Below are positions 8,118 to 17,191 of a DNA stretch of 26,391 nt, in pieces. The notes below the pieces were generated by a model that had not been told where the DNA came from, ran no database searches, and saw only the letters and a program-made list of their open reading frames with translations. The DNA is from a virus. The stretch's first letter is position 1. Each line of letters starts with the position of its first letter. The position numbers and the translations under genes were made by a program. The DNA is taken from positions 1 through 26,391 of the IMG/VR virus record IMGVR_UViG_3300035698_003859; one strand, written 5' to 3'.

Positions 8118-10946
8118 TCAATCAAATTCACCTATAAGTATTCTATCAAAAAGACTTTCGCCTATTGGTTGCTCTATACCTTGTAGTAATTTATCTTTAA
8201 AATTATTTAATGCTGCACCAACCAACCAAGACTCACATCCAGGAACTGTTGTCATAGATACAGGTAAGAAATCTTTTTGGTCTTGTTTTAATCTATATTT
8301 ACTTTTCATATCTTTAGTCCAGAACAATTGACTTATAGGAACTTCAAAATGTAATGATTTTATTTTACCACCATATCTATCATGATTATATAAAAGATAT
8401 ATTTGTTTAAAATAATTATGTATTTCAGATGGTTTTGTTATATCTGGGGACTGGAATAGTTTTCTTACAATATTTAAGTCATTTACAATGTCTTCATTTT
8501 TACTTTTATTTTTCTTTTTACTTTTTGATTCAGTTGTTTTATCTTCTTTTAGTTTTGATTTAGTATCCATTTGAGCCACACCAGAATTATGAAAAACTCG
8601 TAAAACTAGTTGAGTGCTATGTTCACCAAGGCATTGGGCAGAAACGGTTCCTATATTTTTATTTTTTGTTGGGCAACATGTTTGACAAAATTCTTTAGAT
8701 TTACAAAATATCGGGCTTCTTAATTTTACAATTATTGTTTCATGTTCTTTCTTTGGTATAAACTTTTTACAATTATATTTTGTGATCTTCAACAATTTAC
8801 CATCATGTAAAATAAATCTACCAAATATATTTTTTACATCACCAAAGTGTCTTATTTCATATTCTAGATATTGATCCGAGCCACAGTCAACCATATCACT
8901 ACTTCTTGCAGTTATTCCCAAATATACCAGATATCTAGTTAATGTCCCAGATGTTGCGGTATTATCGGCTTGATCTACTAAACCTTTTCTAGTACCATAA
9001 CATGACGCAAAGAATTCAGTTGGATTTAATCCTTCCATTAAGTTTGATTTTATAAGATATGGAATTATATCACCAACGCAATTTGAAACATATCCTCTAT
9101 TAAGAACTAATTGTTTAGCTTGTGTCCAATCACCCCGGGCGCCAGATTCAATGATATCAATATATTTAAAATTATCTTTAAGCTTTGTATCTATAAGAAT
9201 ATTTTCTCTAGACATTACTTCCATTATTGATTCTTTATTATTTGGATCTATATCTCGCCATAATTCAGTTCTTTCACTTATAGGCAAAACACTCTCAGAA
9301 ATACCCTTTAAACTTAAAGTAAATCCATTAATAGTTCCATGTTTGAATCCAAGTTTTTTTATAATATCAAGAACTATAACTGCTCTATCTGGATCATTCT
9401 TACATAGTTCGGTTAATAATATTTTTAAAGTTTTCTTATTTAAAATATGACCCTGTAACTCAATTGGTAATAATTCAGGTTTATTTTTTGATAACCAAAA
9501 CAAACCTAATATAATATCTTGACCTGGCATATACATTAATTCTTCTGATGAGTCAAATAATAAATTAGACTTTGGTAATAAATTTTGTATTACTTCTTCT
9601 ATTGATTCATCACACATGGGAAAATATGCAGCCATTTGATCTCCATCAAAATCAGCATTAAATCCTTCACATGATAATGGGTGTATTTGTATTACTTTAA
9701 ATAATCCAACTTTTATATAGAACCCTTGTAATCCAGGTTTATGTAATGTTGGTTGTCTATTTAAACATACAGGTCTTCCCTCAATTATTTCTTCAACATA
9801 ATTTATTAAACAGAAATTCTCATTCTTTAAACATTCTTCAATAAAATTTTCTGCTTCATGGAAGAAATTAAAAGTGCCATTATTATTAGAAAGAGAAATT
9901 ATTTCATCTCTATAATCACCAGCAGTTTTTAATTCTCTATCCATTATAAGTTTTCTACTAATATGATATTTGAATATTTCCAAAAGAATTAAATAAGGAA
10001 TTCTACATTCATTTAAGGACAATGTTGGATCTGGTATTATAACACCTCTAGCACTAAAATCTATTCTCTTACCAAGAATATTTCCTCTCAATAAACCTTT
10101 CTTTCCAGATAATTTACTTATTATCTCTTTATATAATTCCATACAATCTTTTTGTAATGTTCTATATGAATGTTTTGTTATTGAGATATCTTCAAATAAT
10201 TTAAATGTATCATTTTTAAGTAAATTTATTTTGTTTATTATTACACCATATAATTTATTAATCTGATCACTTATTACAGTTTTACCTCTTTGTAACATTG
10301 GTCTTAAATCTGGAGGGATTACAATGACATCACTCATTATTGCATTATAAGAATATTCTTCCCATAACTTTTTAAGCTTTGCGGGTAAATTACCATTATC
10401 ATATACTACCATATAATCGATAACTTGTTTAGCTGCAACAGCACCCATAACAACTCTGTCACATATTTTTTTATTTTCTTTTAATTTGTCATATTCATCA
10501 ATAGCATGTAACTTATAACCCCAACTACCTTCACTAGATGGATCACCATCAATTTCAACGCATTTATTATAAAACATTAAATCTTTTACTAATTTTGTGA
10601 TCTTGGATGTTGATGAGAATGCTAACCAGAAAAATACTGGGTTAAATATTTGCACGGGGAGTTCAACTCTAGCGAACCTCGTTCTTCTTGAAATGCTATC
10701 AGTATATTCTATATTACATTTAGAACATTTTTGATTTTCTTTATCGTTTTTGTATATACCACATGAACATGTATAACTTTTATTTGGACCGAATATTTGT
10801 TGAGAGAATAGACCTTCTGGACAGAAACTTCCTTTTGATTTTGTAACCTTACTAGTTGTTATAACCGGTAATTTACTAATAAAGTCGTGAATATTAAAAA
10901 ATTCTAAAACAAATCCTTCAACATCCTTACTTTTAATTTTACTCAT
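8118..10946 (-). CDS. rpoC: RNA polymerase beta' subunit, single polypeptide (RpoC-like)
   Basis: Catalytic subunit with the Mg-binding NADFDGDQMA (430-439; Asp432, 434 and 436). It has an N-terminal zinc site (Cys60, 62, 74, 77) and GNILGKRIDFSARGVIIPDP (lid/rudder entry). The bridge helix/trigger-loop region starts near 618 (FFASCYGTRKGLVDQADNTA, then TSGTLTRYLVYLG). A second Cys cluster (FCQTCC) precedes QCLGEHSTQLVLRVFHNSGV (about 772-791), equivalent to the bacterial QSIGEPGTQLTMRTFH. At 942 residues it is compact (E. coli has 1407) yet reaches the C-terminal jaw/clamp end. A Lys-rich low-complexity insert follows residue 795. ATG 10946 has AGGAGG 4 nt upstream. Unlike phiKZ-type phages, beta' is not split here. 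Confidence 0.95.
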   Translation of the reverse strand: MSKIKSKDVEGFVLEFFNIHDFISKLPVITTSKVTKSKGSFCPEGLFSQQIFGPNKSYTCSCGIYKNDKENQKCSKCNIEYTDSISRRTRFARVELPVQIFNPVFFWLAFSSTSKITKLVKDLMFYNKCVEIDGDPSSEGSWGYKLHAIDEYDKLKENKKICDRVVMGAVAAKQVIDYMVVYDNGNLPAKLKKLWEEYSYNAIMSDVIVIPPDLRPMLQRGKTVISDQINKLYGVIINKINLLKNDTFKLFEDISITKHSYRTLQKDCMELYKEIISKLSGKKGLLRGNILGKRIDFSARGVIIPDPTLSLNECRIPYLILLEIFKYHISRKLIMDRELKTAGDYRDEIISLSNNNGTFNFFHEAENFIEECLKNENFCLINYVEEIIEGRPVCLNRQPTLHKPGLQGFYIKVGLFKVIQIHPLSCEGFNADFDGDQMAAYFPMCDESIEEVIQNLLPKSNLLFDSSEELMYMPGQDIILGLFWLSKNKPELLPIELQGHILNKKTLKILLTELCKNDPDRAVIVLDIIKKLGFKHGTINGFTLSLKGISESVLPISERTELWRDIDPNNKESIMEVMSRENILIDTKLKDNFKYIDIIESGARGDWTQAKQLVLNRGYVSNCVGDIIPYLIKSNLMEGLNPTEFFASCYGTRKGLVDQADNTATSGTLTRYLVYLGITARSSDMVDCGSDQYLEYEIRHFGDVKNIFGRFILHDGKLLKITKYNCKKFIPKKEHETIIVKLRSPIFCKSKEFCQTCCPTKNKNIGTVSAQCLGEHSTQLVLRVFHNSGVAQMDTKSKLKEDKTTESKSKKKNKSKNEDIVNDLNIVRKLFQSPDITKPSEIHNYFKQIYLLYNHDRYGGKIKSLHFEVPISQLFWTKDMKSKYRLKQDQKDFLPVSMTTVPGCESWLVGAALNNFKDKLLQGIEQPIGESLFDRILIGEFD

Positions 10947-10958
10947 CAACCCTCCTGT

Positions 10959-12689
10959 TTAGATAATGACAAAATCATTATCTTTATAAAATTTATATCT
11001 TATTTCCCACTTTCTTGTATTTTGAACAAAAGACACATCTACTATATCTATTACTAATGGATCTTTTTTATTTTTATTTATTCTGAGTATTCTTCCTACG
11101 CTTTGTTCAATTCCTACATCTGAGCCAGTTGGTGTTAACAATAATATTGTATCCTGTGTTGGTACATTTGTACCAGTACTGCACATTTGATAACTACTAA
11201 GAACAATTTTTTTATTTTTTTGTTCTTCTTGATTTTGTGAATTATTGTTTAATAATTCTTCAATTAAATCCATATCAAAATCATAAATATATGAATTTAT
11301 AGTTATCCATGTTTTATATGTGCTTATTTTCTTAGATTGCTTTAAATCATTTTTTCCAATAGTATATTTTCTATCATTTTTAGGTTTTGATTTTAAATCA
11401 TTATACATCTTTTCTAACGACATTAGATATTTATCATTTATATTATAATCTTTAAAAAATGTAAATAAATTTTTTATTTCATCAATTGGTATATTATTTT
11501 TTCCGCAAATATATTGAACCCACATTTTACCAGATATATAACTTTTTGGTAATTCTAATTTATTCTTTGGAATATCTTCTCTATTTTCCATAAATAATTC
11601 AAATGCATTTTTATATAATTCGCCTATTGGTGGTGTTGGTTGAAAAATTCCAATATCTGATGCTGGTATTTTAAATTTATTTATTAATATATCTTTAATT
11701 GGATCAAAGAAAGCTTTTCTTTCTGATAGTATTAATGTTTTGCGTCCTTTGTTATAACATTGTGATATAATTTTTGCTGCAAGTTCTTTATACCAAGGAA
11801 CATTTAAAAGCTTTTGTAAATATTTACTATTGTCGAATCTATTTCTATGACCCCAACCATATTTACCATTTATATAATCTTTATCTTTTTTATTTTTTAT
11901 CGATTCAATATTTATTTTTAGAACAGATGCTTTCAATTGATATTCTTTATGAATGAATTCTTCAGGACCAAGCCAAAAACGCATCAATTTGGTTTCCTTT
12001 TCAGTCCTTCTCTTTGGAGTAGCTGATAAACCAAGAATTCTTTGCGAAAAAATACACTTGGATGCCAATGTAAACGCCTCCGGTCCGACACATATATGAC
12101 ACTCGTCATATATGGTCAAACCGAAGTTAGCATCGTACATTTCTTTTATAAATTTATCTGAACCATCATGTGTTACTTTATAATAAATAGCTTGAACTGT
12201 TGTTATTATTATTTTTTTATTAAAATCATAATTAGATCCTAATAATGTACCAATATCTTCTTTTTTAATATCGGTAAATGTTAACAATTCCTTTACCCAT
12301 TGTTTATATAAATGATCTTTATGAACAATTATCAATGTTTTCTTTTTGGATCTTGCTATTTCAAATGAAGCTAAAACTGTTTTTCCCATACCTGGAGGTA
12401 ATGTCAATATTCCATTTTTGCATTTATTAATAAAATCAAATGCTTTTATTTGATTTTCTCTTAATTTATTTTCAATAACATTATCATTAACAACAATAGT
12501 TGGTCTTAAATTAATATCAATATCATCACCAAGTGTACTACAATCTTTAATATTATTTGATATTGGATAAAACTTTGGTAGTTCTAAATAACCAGTATCT
12601 TTATTAAAATTATAGTACTTATTAACCACAGTTTCTCCACTTTGATAATCAGTGGAGAATACTGTGAGTTTATCTTTAATGACGTTCAT
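10959..12689 (-). CDS. SF2 DNA helicase, vaccinia A18/XPB-like
   Basis: Superfamily 2 helicase. The region before motif I has the pattern of A18-like viral helicases (IKDKLTVFS, then YLELPKFY at 34-41). Motif I is LPPGMGKT (97-104), motif II DECH (195-198), motif III LSATP (221-225), and motif VI QSVGRILR (529-536) ends the second RecA domain. A18 itself is a transcript-release and transcription-elongation helicase, so the position 12 nt upstream of beta' suggests a role in transcription or DNA unwinding (inference). ATG 12689 has no Shine-Dalgarno. The frame stays open to 12776 and reads as further family sequence (GSLFIPKESVSFND), so the true N-terminus is probably upstream, perhaps at ATT 12761 behind GGGGAG. 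Confidence 0.9.
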   Translation of the reverse strand: MNVIKDKLTVFSTDYQSGETVVNKYYNFNKDTGYLELPKFYPISNNIKDCSTLGDDIDINLRPTIVVNDNVIENKLRENQIKAFDFINKCKNGILTLPPGMGKTVLASFEIARSKKKTLIIVHKDHLYKQWVKELLTFTDIKKEDIGTLLGSNYDFNKKIIITTVQAIYYKVTHDGSDKFIKEMYDANFGLTIYDECHICVGPEAFTLASKCIFSQRILGLSATPKRRTEKETKLMRFWLGPEEFIHKEYQLKASVLKINIESIKNKKDKDYINGKYGWGHRNRFDNSKYLQKLLNVPWYKELAAKIISQCYNKGRKTLILSERKAFFDPIKDILINKFKIPASDIGIFQPTPPIGELYKNAFELFMENREDIPKNKLELPKSYISGKMWVQYICGKNNIPIDEIKNLFTFFKDYNINDKYLMSLEKMYNDLKSKPKNDRKYTIGKNDLKQSKKISTYKTWITINSYIYDFDMDLIEELLNNNSQNQEEQKNKKIVLSSYQMCSTGTNVPTQDTILLLTPTGSDVGIEQSVGRILRINKNKKDPLVIDIVDVSFVQNTRKWEIRYKFYKDNDFVII

Positions 12690-12733
12690 ATCATTAAATG
12701 AGACAGATTCTTTAGGTATGAATAATGAGCCTT

Positions 12734-13060
12734 TTAAATGGCAAAATGTTTGGTTTCTAATTTTGACTTCTCCCCATTATCGGTTGTTGTTTTATAATAA
12801 CTTGAAGATTCTATTGTATCAGTTTCTTCATTATAATATATTTTAACTTCATGCATGAATAATTTATCTTCATTTTTTGTAGCTTTTTCAAAAACCCACA
12901 TTACAGTTTGAATGCCACTACCATCAATTTTATAACCATTTTTACTTTTTGCTTTTACTTCTTTTTTTTGTTGTTTTACATATTTCCATGAATCAGTTGA
13001 AACTTCGTACTGTTCCTCTATATTTGAAAAAAATTCATTAAACACTTCTGGTATTTTCAT
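12734..13060 (-). CDS. Hypothetical protein, 108 aa
   Basis: Small charged protein, no recognised family. The N-terminal part is acidic/helical (VFNEFFSNIEEQYE), the middle basic, and the end predicted beta-strand with many Thr/Ser. Start ATG 13060 follows AAGGAGATTTAAAAT, a good ribosome site. Its 3' end overlaps, in another frame, the probable N-terminal extension of the helicase, so the two may be translationally coupled. Position just before the helicase-polymerase cluster is the only functional hint. Confidence 0.75.
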   Translation of the reverse strand: MKIPEVFNEFFSNIEEQYEVSTDSWKYVKQQKKEVKAKSKNGYKIDGSGIQTVMWVFEKATKNEDKLFMHEVKIYYNEETDTIESSSYYKTTTDNGEKSKLETKHFAI

Positions 13061-13095
13061 ATTTTAAATCTCCTTATATATTTTTTATTTTTTTA

Positions 13096-13311
13096 TTATC
13101 TAGAAAGTACAGGTTCTAAGCCTGAAATATGACCATCCCTTTTTAATAAAATAACATTAAATGGTTGAGTATGTTTAAATTGGCCTTTACGTTCTTTCAT
13201 TTCAAATTCATTACCCATAGATTTTCTTATATAATCAATTGTAAAATGTTCAAGTAATTGATTAATTGACATAGATACCATTGTCTTGCTTTGGAATGTT
13301 GTGTTTTGCAT
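13096..13311 (-). CDS. Hypothetical protein, 71 aa
   Basis: Small basic protein (KSMGNEFEMKERKGQFKHTQ in the middle), no recognised family, no membrane segment. The ATG at 13311 follows GGAGAAAAAAA. It sits between two unknown genes in the same direction with short spacers (23 and 35 nt). Base composition is a little less AT-rich than its neighbours and the reading frame is clean, supporting a real gene. Confidence 0.65.
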   Translation of the reverse strand: MQNTTFQSKTMVSMSINQLLEHFTIDYIRKSMGNEFEMKERKGQFKHTQPFNVILLKRDGHISGLEPVLSR

Positions 13312-13334
13312 TTTTTTTCTCCATTATTTTTTTT

Positions 13335-14354
13335 TTAAATTAAACTTAAATATTTTATTAATTTTTTAAAAATCATACATGTTATAGGCTTATCAAGAAT
13401 ATATCTTTTAAAGTCTATATCATCATTATACTGTTTAAATTCCGAAAGATCAACATCATCTGTCGATATTTCTTGTATTTCTAGTGTTTTATTTGATATA
13501 TCTACACTTATCTTATCATATATGAAAGTATTCATCCAATAATCTTCCCAAATATTTATCCCACATCTTATATTTGGAATGCCCTTTGTATCTGATATTA
13601 TATTTTTTATCTTCATCATACTCTTAGATATCAATAAAACACCATTAACATATCCCATCGATATCTCATTGGGACCAAACCATGTATTTATATTTGAATT
13701 ATTTACTTCTTCAATGTGATAATTTCTAATATTTTCGTTTATATACCCATACCTATCCAATGTCATTTTATTAATAGGTGTTATTGAATACCGATCATGT
13801 ATTCCTGATGGTTCTGATTTTGTTATTGAATTAGGAAATGAACCCATCAAATATACCAACATATTTGATATTGGTTCATTATAAAATGATTTAATTCTAC
13901 GTTTATAATTCTTTGCCTGCATGATATGATTAATTACACGTTCCAAGTTATTATTTGGACCTGTATAATTAAAATCTACATTAATATTATCATAACCATT
14001 AAATTTTTTGATATTAATACAATCATAAAAATCAACAAAACTAACCATCCCAGATTCCTTATCTATGATTCTCATTTGTTTTTTTGGTAAAATATCTTCA
14101 TACCAAAGGTTCCATATATTATCAGTTAATTTCAAAATCTTATTATCATATAATGATTTTTTCCCAATGTATAAACCTATATCATTATGAAATGAATAAT
14201 ATAAATCTTCATAATTATTAATTACAAAATATTTATCTTTAGTTTCTATTACTCTATATGGTATTTTTTCATTTAATATTCTAAGTATTTCTTCTTCAAT
14301 GCTATAAATTAAAGGTTGCCACACTATTTCCAAATTAATATCAATATTTCTCAC
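13335..14354 (-). CDS. Hypothetical protein, 339 aa
   Basis: No family recognised. Mixed alpha/beta composition with many Asn, Ile and Tyr; no signal peptide or transmembrane segment. Blocks that may be structural are GIHDRYSITPINKMTLDRYG and NTWFGPNEISMGYVNGVLLI. It starts with GTG 14354, 6 nt after AAAAGGAGA, which decides the start. It has its own candidate promoter 17-41 nt upstream (14371-14395), so it probably begins a transcription unit that runs through the two small genes towards the helicase. Confidence 0.75.
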   Translation of the reverse strand: MRNIDINLEIVWQPLIYSIEEEILRILNEKIPYRVIETKDKYFVINNYEDLYYSFHNDIGLYIGKKSLYDNKILKLTDNIWNLWYEDILPKKQMRIIDKESGMVSFVDFYDCINIKKFNGYDNINVDFNYTGPNNNLERVINHIMQAKNYKRRIKSFYNEPISNMLVYLMGSFPNSITKSEPSGIHDRYSITPINKMTLDRYGYINENIRNYHIEEVNNSNINTWFGPNEISMGYVNGVLLISKSMMKIKNIISDTKGIPNIRCGINIWEDYWMNTFIYDKISVDISNKTLEIQEISTDDVDLSEFKQYNDDIDFKRYILDKPITCMIFKKLIKYLSLI

Positions 14355-14370
14355 TCACACTCTCCTTTTA

Positions 14371-14395
14371 CTTATATATTTTTATATTCCAAAAA
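14371..14395 (-). promoter_or_regulatory. Candidate phage promoter (motif copy C)
   Basis: Minus-strand TTTTTGGAATATAAAAATAT ending in ATAAG. It shares the T-run, GGAA, ATAAAA and AT-rich order with copies at 18548, 21855 and 26051, and lies 32-36 nt (measured from GGAAT) before a GTG start with a good ribosome site. It differs from the others by T for C in GGAAC. Confidence 0.5.
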
Positions 14396-14397
14396 TT

Positions 14398-14736
14398 TTA
14401 GTCATATAAATCACTACTAATATATTCTTCTGGTGATGCCATATCGATAATTTCTGGATCAAGAAACCCGATCTTTTCTAATTGCATTTTAAATTTATCA
14501 CTTTTCAAATATTCATCTGAATATTTAATAGGACGTTTATCTAATAATTTTAAAACAATTTTACATGAATCATCCATACATAAATATACAATTCCTTGAA
14601 TCAAGTCACTATAATTAGGATTACTAAAAAATAATTCATAGTCATTCAAATTTTCACAATTTTGAATGATTTGACCAATATGCGAATCCCCATGCTTATT
14701 TAACCATTCTTTAACAACATCTTCTGCTAATTTCAT
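14398..14736 (-). CDS. Hypothetical protein, 112 aa
   Basis: Small acidic, largely helical protein (KLAEDVVKEWLNKHGDSHIG at the N-terminus, SPEEYISSDLYD at the end). No family recognised. ATG 14736 is preceded by AAAGGAGATGT, a strong ribosome site. It lies just downstream of a terminator-like hairpin that follows the Gat-QueC gene, and upstream of a candidate promoter. It therefore depends on read-through or an unseen promoter. Confidence 0.75.
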   Translation of the reverse strand: MKLAEDVVKEWLNKHGDSHIGQIIQNCENLNDYELFFSNPNYSDLIQGIVYLCMDDSCKIVLKLLDKRPIKYSDEYLKSDKFKMQLEKIGFLDPEIIDMASPEEYISSDLYD

Positions 14737-14751
14737 ACATCTCCTTTCTTA

Positions 14752-14797
14752 TAAAAACCGGGAATTAAATGAGTTAATATACCCAAATAAATCCCGG
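14752..14797 (-). terminator. Terminator-like hairpin after gat-queC
   Basis: On the minus strand CCGGGA (14797-14792) pairs with TCCCGG (14763-14758) across an AT-rich loop, and the pairing extends by about two bases past a bulge. A TTTTTAT run follows. It starts 10 nt after the Gat-QueC stop. The stem is among the most GC-rich spots in this AT-rich region. Confidence 0.65.
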
Positions 14798-14806
14798 CTT
14801 ATTTAT

Positions 14807-16444
14807 TTATAATAAATTATCTGCATATTTTGCTTTTAAAACCATTTTAAGTTTATCACTAAGAACCAATCTATCAATTAAATCAGTTACTTTTGGAACC
14901 TTTTTATTCTTGATATCTTCTTCCGTGAACTTATCCACAAATTTATCTTCTTTTGCCAAATGAACATATGGGTTATTTAAAAATACTCTTGGATCTTCAA
15001 TACCGGAAAGTTTAGCTGCATTTCTGGAAAGTATTGTACTCCCACATTGGGAATCACAATTATACCAAGTTTCATCTTCGTTATTATAAGTAGGACAATC
15101 ACAACTAATGGTATATTTGAATAAGTCTAAGAACCCAAGATTCTTAGCAAGAACCCATTCTTCATGTTTCATTATGTTTCTAAGGACTGGTTGTGGCTGA
15201 ATCTTACCTGGAACTATAGTACCAGTTTTAAATAGGTCCATTAAACTTTCCATAAACCAAAAGGAATTATCTGGATAGAATCCTTCTTCTTCTAATTGAC
15301 AGAATCCAGCCGAGAAATATACTTTACTATACCCATGATCCAAAATCAATGATTCAGAATAAGCACCCATTATAGTACCCATTACCATATTCCTACCAGG
15401 TACCCATGCCGTAGTTGATTTAATATGATCCTCTGTACCAGTTCTAATCTCACTATCTTTATTCAATAATTCCGATTTAGAATTAAATGCACCATATATT
15501 GTATTTAAATCTAATATTTTGAATGGTACATTAAGTTCTTTACATATACGTTTAAAAGCTTGTTCTTCTGCTTCCATACCTTTAGCACCGTATAAGAAAT
15601 GTAAAGCTTCTACATCTGCACCGGCTGCTTTAAGTAATGCCATTGTCGTTATAGAATCAATTCCACCACTTGCCAATACCAAATGTTTTTCTTTATTATT
15701 CTTTATATCAACTGGGTATGTATATTTTGGATTAAATGTTATATCTTTTTCATTTGTAAGATGTGGTGCGTTTAATAAATCAAGTTCAAATGATCTAATT
15801 GTAAATTGTTTCATGGGTGTAGCCCCTTCAAATTCACAACTATTAATTTCTAAACTTATATCATCAAAAGGTTTCATATAGTATTTAACATATATCGGGT
15901 GATATTTATTACATACGTGTAATTGTTTTCTAACATTATCATGTAGTATGAATGCAAAGCCACCATCTATAGCCTCACATGTTTTCTTTATGTCACCATC
16001 AAAGTGTTTATAATATAAAGCAATTGCCTCAGAATCACACTCAGATTCAAATACATACCCAAGAGATTTGAGTTCTTTTATACATGAGTTACTAATGGCA
16101 CCATTATGTACTATTGATATATCTGGTTTGGTATTTGTTGGGTTATTAATATGTATGGGTTGCATACTTTTAACTGACGATACAGATTCAGTTTCCGGTT
16201 GAGCTCTTGAACATCCCATAATTGATGATGTTGGTATGATATTTTCAATATATGATTTACTGTATCCATTATTTTTCAAATCCATAAAATTATAAGATAA
16301 ATTCGAACCAAATTTATCCCATATATTTATACCCAAACCATCATCCCCTCTAGTTAATGCACGATCCACATGATCCAGTACTAATTTAATTCGTCCCATA
16401 TTATTTTTTATTTTGCTATTGTATATATAAAATATTCCACACAT
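14807..16444 (-). CDS. queC: Glutamine amidotransferase-QueC fusion (Gat-QueC, preQ0 synthase type)
   Basis: Residues 1-230 are a class II (Ntn-type) glutamine amidotransferase: catalytic Cys2 exposed after Met removal (MCGIF), GCSRAQP (77-83), VHNGAISN (112-119) and CDSEA (136-140). Residues 253-545 are QueC: the ATP-binding PP-loop SGGIDS (259-264), TTAWVPGRN (344-352), YPDN (390-393) and a Cys cluster (448, 450, 463, 467). QueC makes 7-cyano-7-deazaguanine (preQ0). Gat-QueC fusions are known in phages whose DNA carries a 7-deazaguanine, such as Campylobacter phage CP220 (7-amido-7-deazaguanine). The fused domain could supply ammonia from glutamine. ATG 16444 follows AAGGAG. FolE2 lies 11 kb downstream; QueD and QueE are not in the window. 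Confidence 0.93.
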   Translation of the reverse strand: MCGIFYIYNSKIKNNMGRIKLVLDHVDRALTRGDDGLGINIWDKFGSNLSYNFMDLKNNGYSKSYIENIIPTSSIMGCSRAQPETESVSSVKSMQPIHINNPTNTKPDISIVHNGAISNSCIKELKSLGYVFESECDSEAIALYYKHFDGDIKKTCEAIDGGFAFILHDNVRKQLHVCNKYHPIYVKYYMKPFDDISLEINSCEFEGATPMKQFTIRSFELDLLNAPHLTNEKDITFNPKYTYPVDIKNNKEKHLVLASGGIDSITTMALLKAAGADVEALHFLYGAKGMEAEEQAFKRICKELNVPFKILDLNTIYGAFNSKSELLNKDSEIRTGTEDHIKSTTAWVPGRNMVMGTIMGAYSESLILDHGYSKVYFSAGFCQLEEEGFYPDNSFWFMESLMDLFKTGTIVPGKIQPQPVLRNIMKHEEWVLAKNLGFLDLFKYTISCDCPTYNNEDETWYNCDSQCGSTILSRNAAKLSGIEDPRVFLNNPYVHLAKEDKFVDKFTEEDIKNKKVPKVTDLIDRLVLSDKLKMVLKAKYADNLL

Positions 16445-16458
16445 TCATTAATCTCCTT

Positions 16459-17178
16459 CTACATTCCGCCAATGATAAAACTAGCCAATGGATCTATATC
16501 CATTGAATTATCTAATATTTGGTCATCTTTTATTATTTCTTTTTTCGGTTCCTCTTTTGGTTCCTCTTTTGTTATTATAGGTTTTGGTTTATATTTTTGC
16601 TTATAATTATTATCTGTTTTATTATATTTAGTTGGTGGTGGTTTTTCACTATCATATTTTACAATAGTTTCATTACTAAGATTACTTTCTGATGTTTTTA
16701 TTGATTCTTTCATTAACGTAATGATATCATCATAACCAGGCGCTCTGGTAATAAATTCATTTAAATAATTCCTAAAAAGATGTAGATCACCACCATAAAA
16801 TGGAAATTCTATAAAATTAGTTGTATCATTCTTGCTAACTAGTTTCAGCCAAATTTTATTTTCTTCCTCATTATATGTAAATATAATATCATTTGGCTCA
16901 TTCTTATGCGTAAATCTTTTAATATATTCTTTTTTATCTAATTTAGTACATGCAATTTTTAATAACCAATTATATATATCAATTGCTTCTCCATAGTATA
17001 ATTGGCTATATTTATCATTAGACCAATCATATGCCTTTGTTCCTTTTGATATAGATCCTGGTTCTAATGTTGGGTCCATTGTTTTTGCCATTTTAATTGC
17101 AAATTTTAATTGTTTATTATTTGTTATATGGATATTTGTCTGTACTGCCGCATACTTTAGGTTAAAAAATTTGTTCAA
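16459..17178 (-). CDS. Hypothetical protein, 239 aa, acidic C-terminal tail
   Basis: The globular N-terminal part (about 1-150) is followed by a Pro/Lys/Glu-rich linker (EEPKEEPKKE) and an acidic tail ending MDIDPLASFIIGGM. A folded domain plus an acidic tip recalls single-stranded DNA-binding or scaffold proteins, but I see no OB-fold signature, so this is only a suggestion. The start is TTG 17178, 5 nt after GGAGG. A TTG at 17199 keeps the frame open but would put the Shine-Dalgarno inside the gene. The stop is TAG, followed directly by the ribosome site of Gat-QueC. Its own ribosome site derives from the repeat-gene junction upstream. Confidence 0.75.
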   Translation of the reverse strand: MNKFFNLKYAAVQTNIHITNNKQLKFAIKMAKTMDPTLEPGSISKGTKAYDWSNDKYSQLYYGEAIDIYNWLLKIACTKLDKKEYIKRFTHKNEPNDIIFTYNEEENKIWLKLVSKNDTTNFIEFPFYGGDLHLFRNYLNEFITRAPGYDDIITLMKESIKTSESNLSNETIVKYDSEKPPPTKYNKTDNNYKQKYKPKPIITKEEPKEEPKKEIIKDDQILDNSMDIDPLASFIIGGM

Positions 17179-17191
17179 AATTACCTCCAGG

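Noticed and set aside
12754-12767. Canonical -1 frameshift heptamer between the 108-residue gene and the helicase
   Set aside because: The candidate A-AAA-TTA does not fit X-XXY-YYZ and allows only single-tRNA slipping, so I list frameshifting only as an alternative to an ATT start.
15519-15881. Plus-strand ORF of 120 codons opposite Gat-QueC
   Set aside because: It lies wholly opposite conserved QueC and amidotransferase motifs, with no ribosome site or family pattern.
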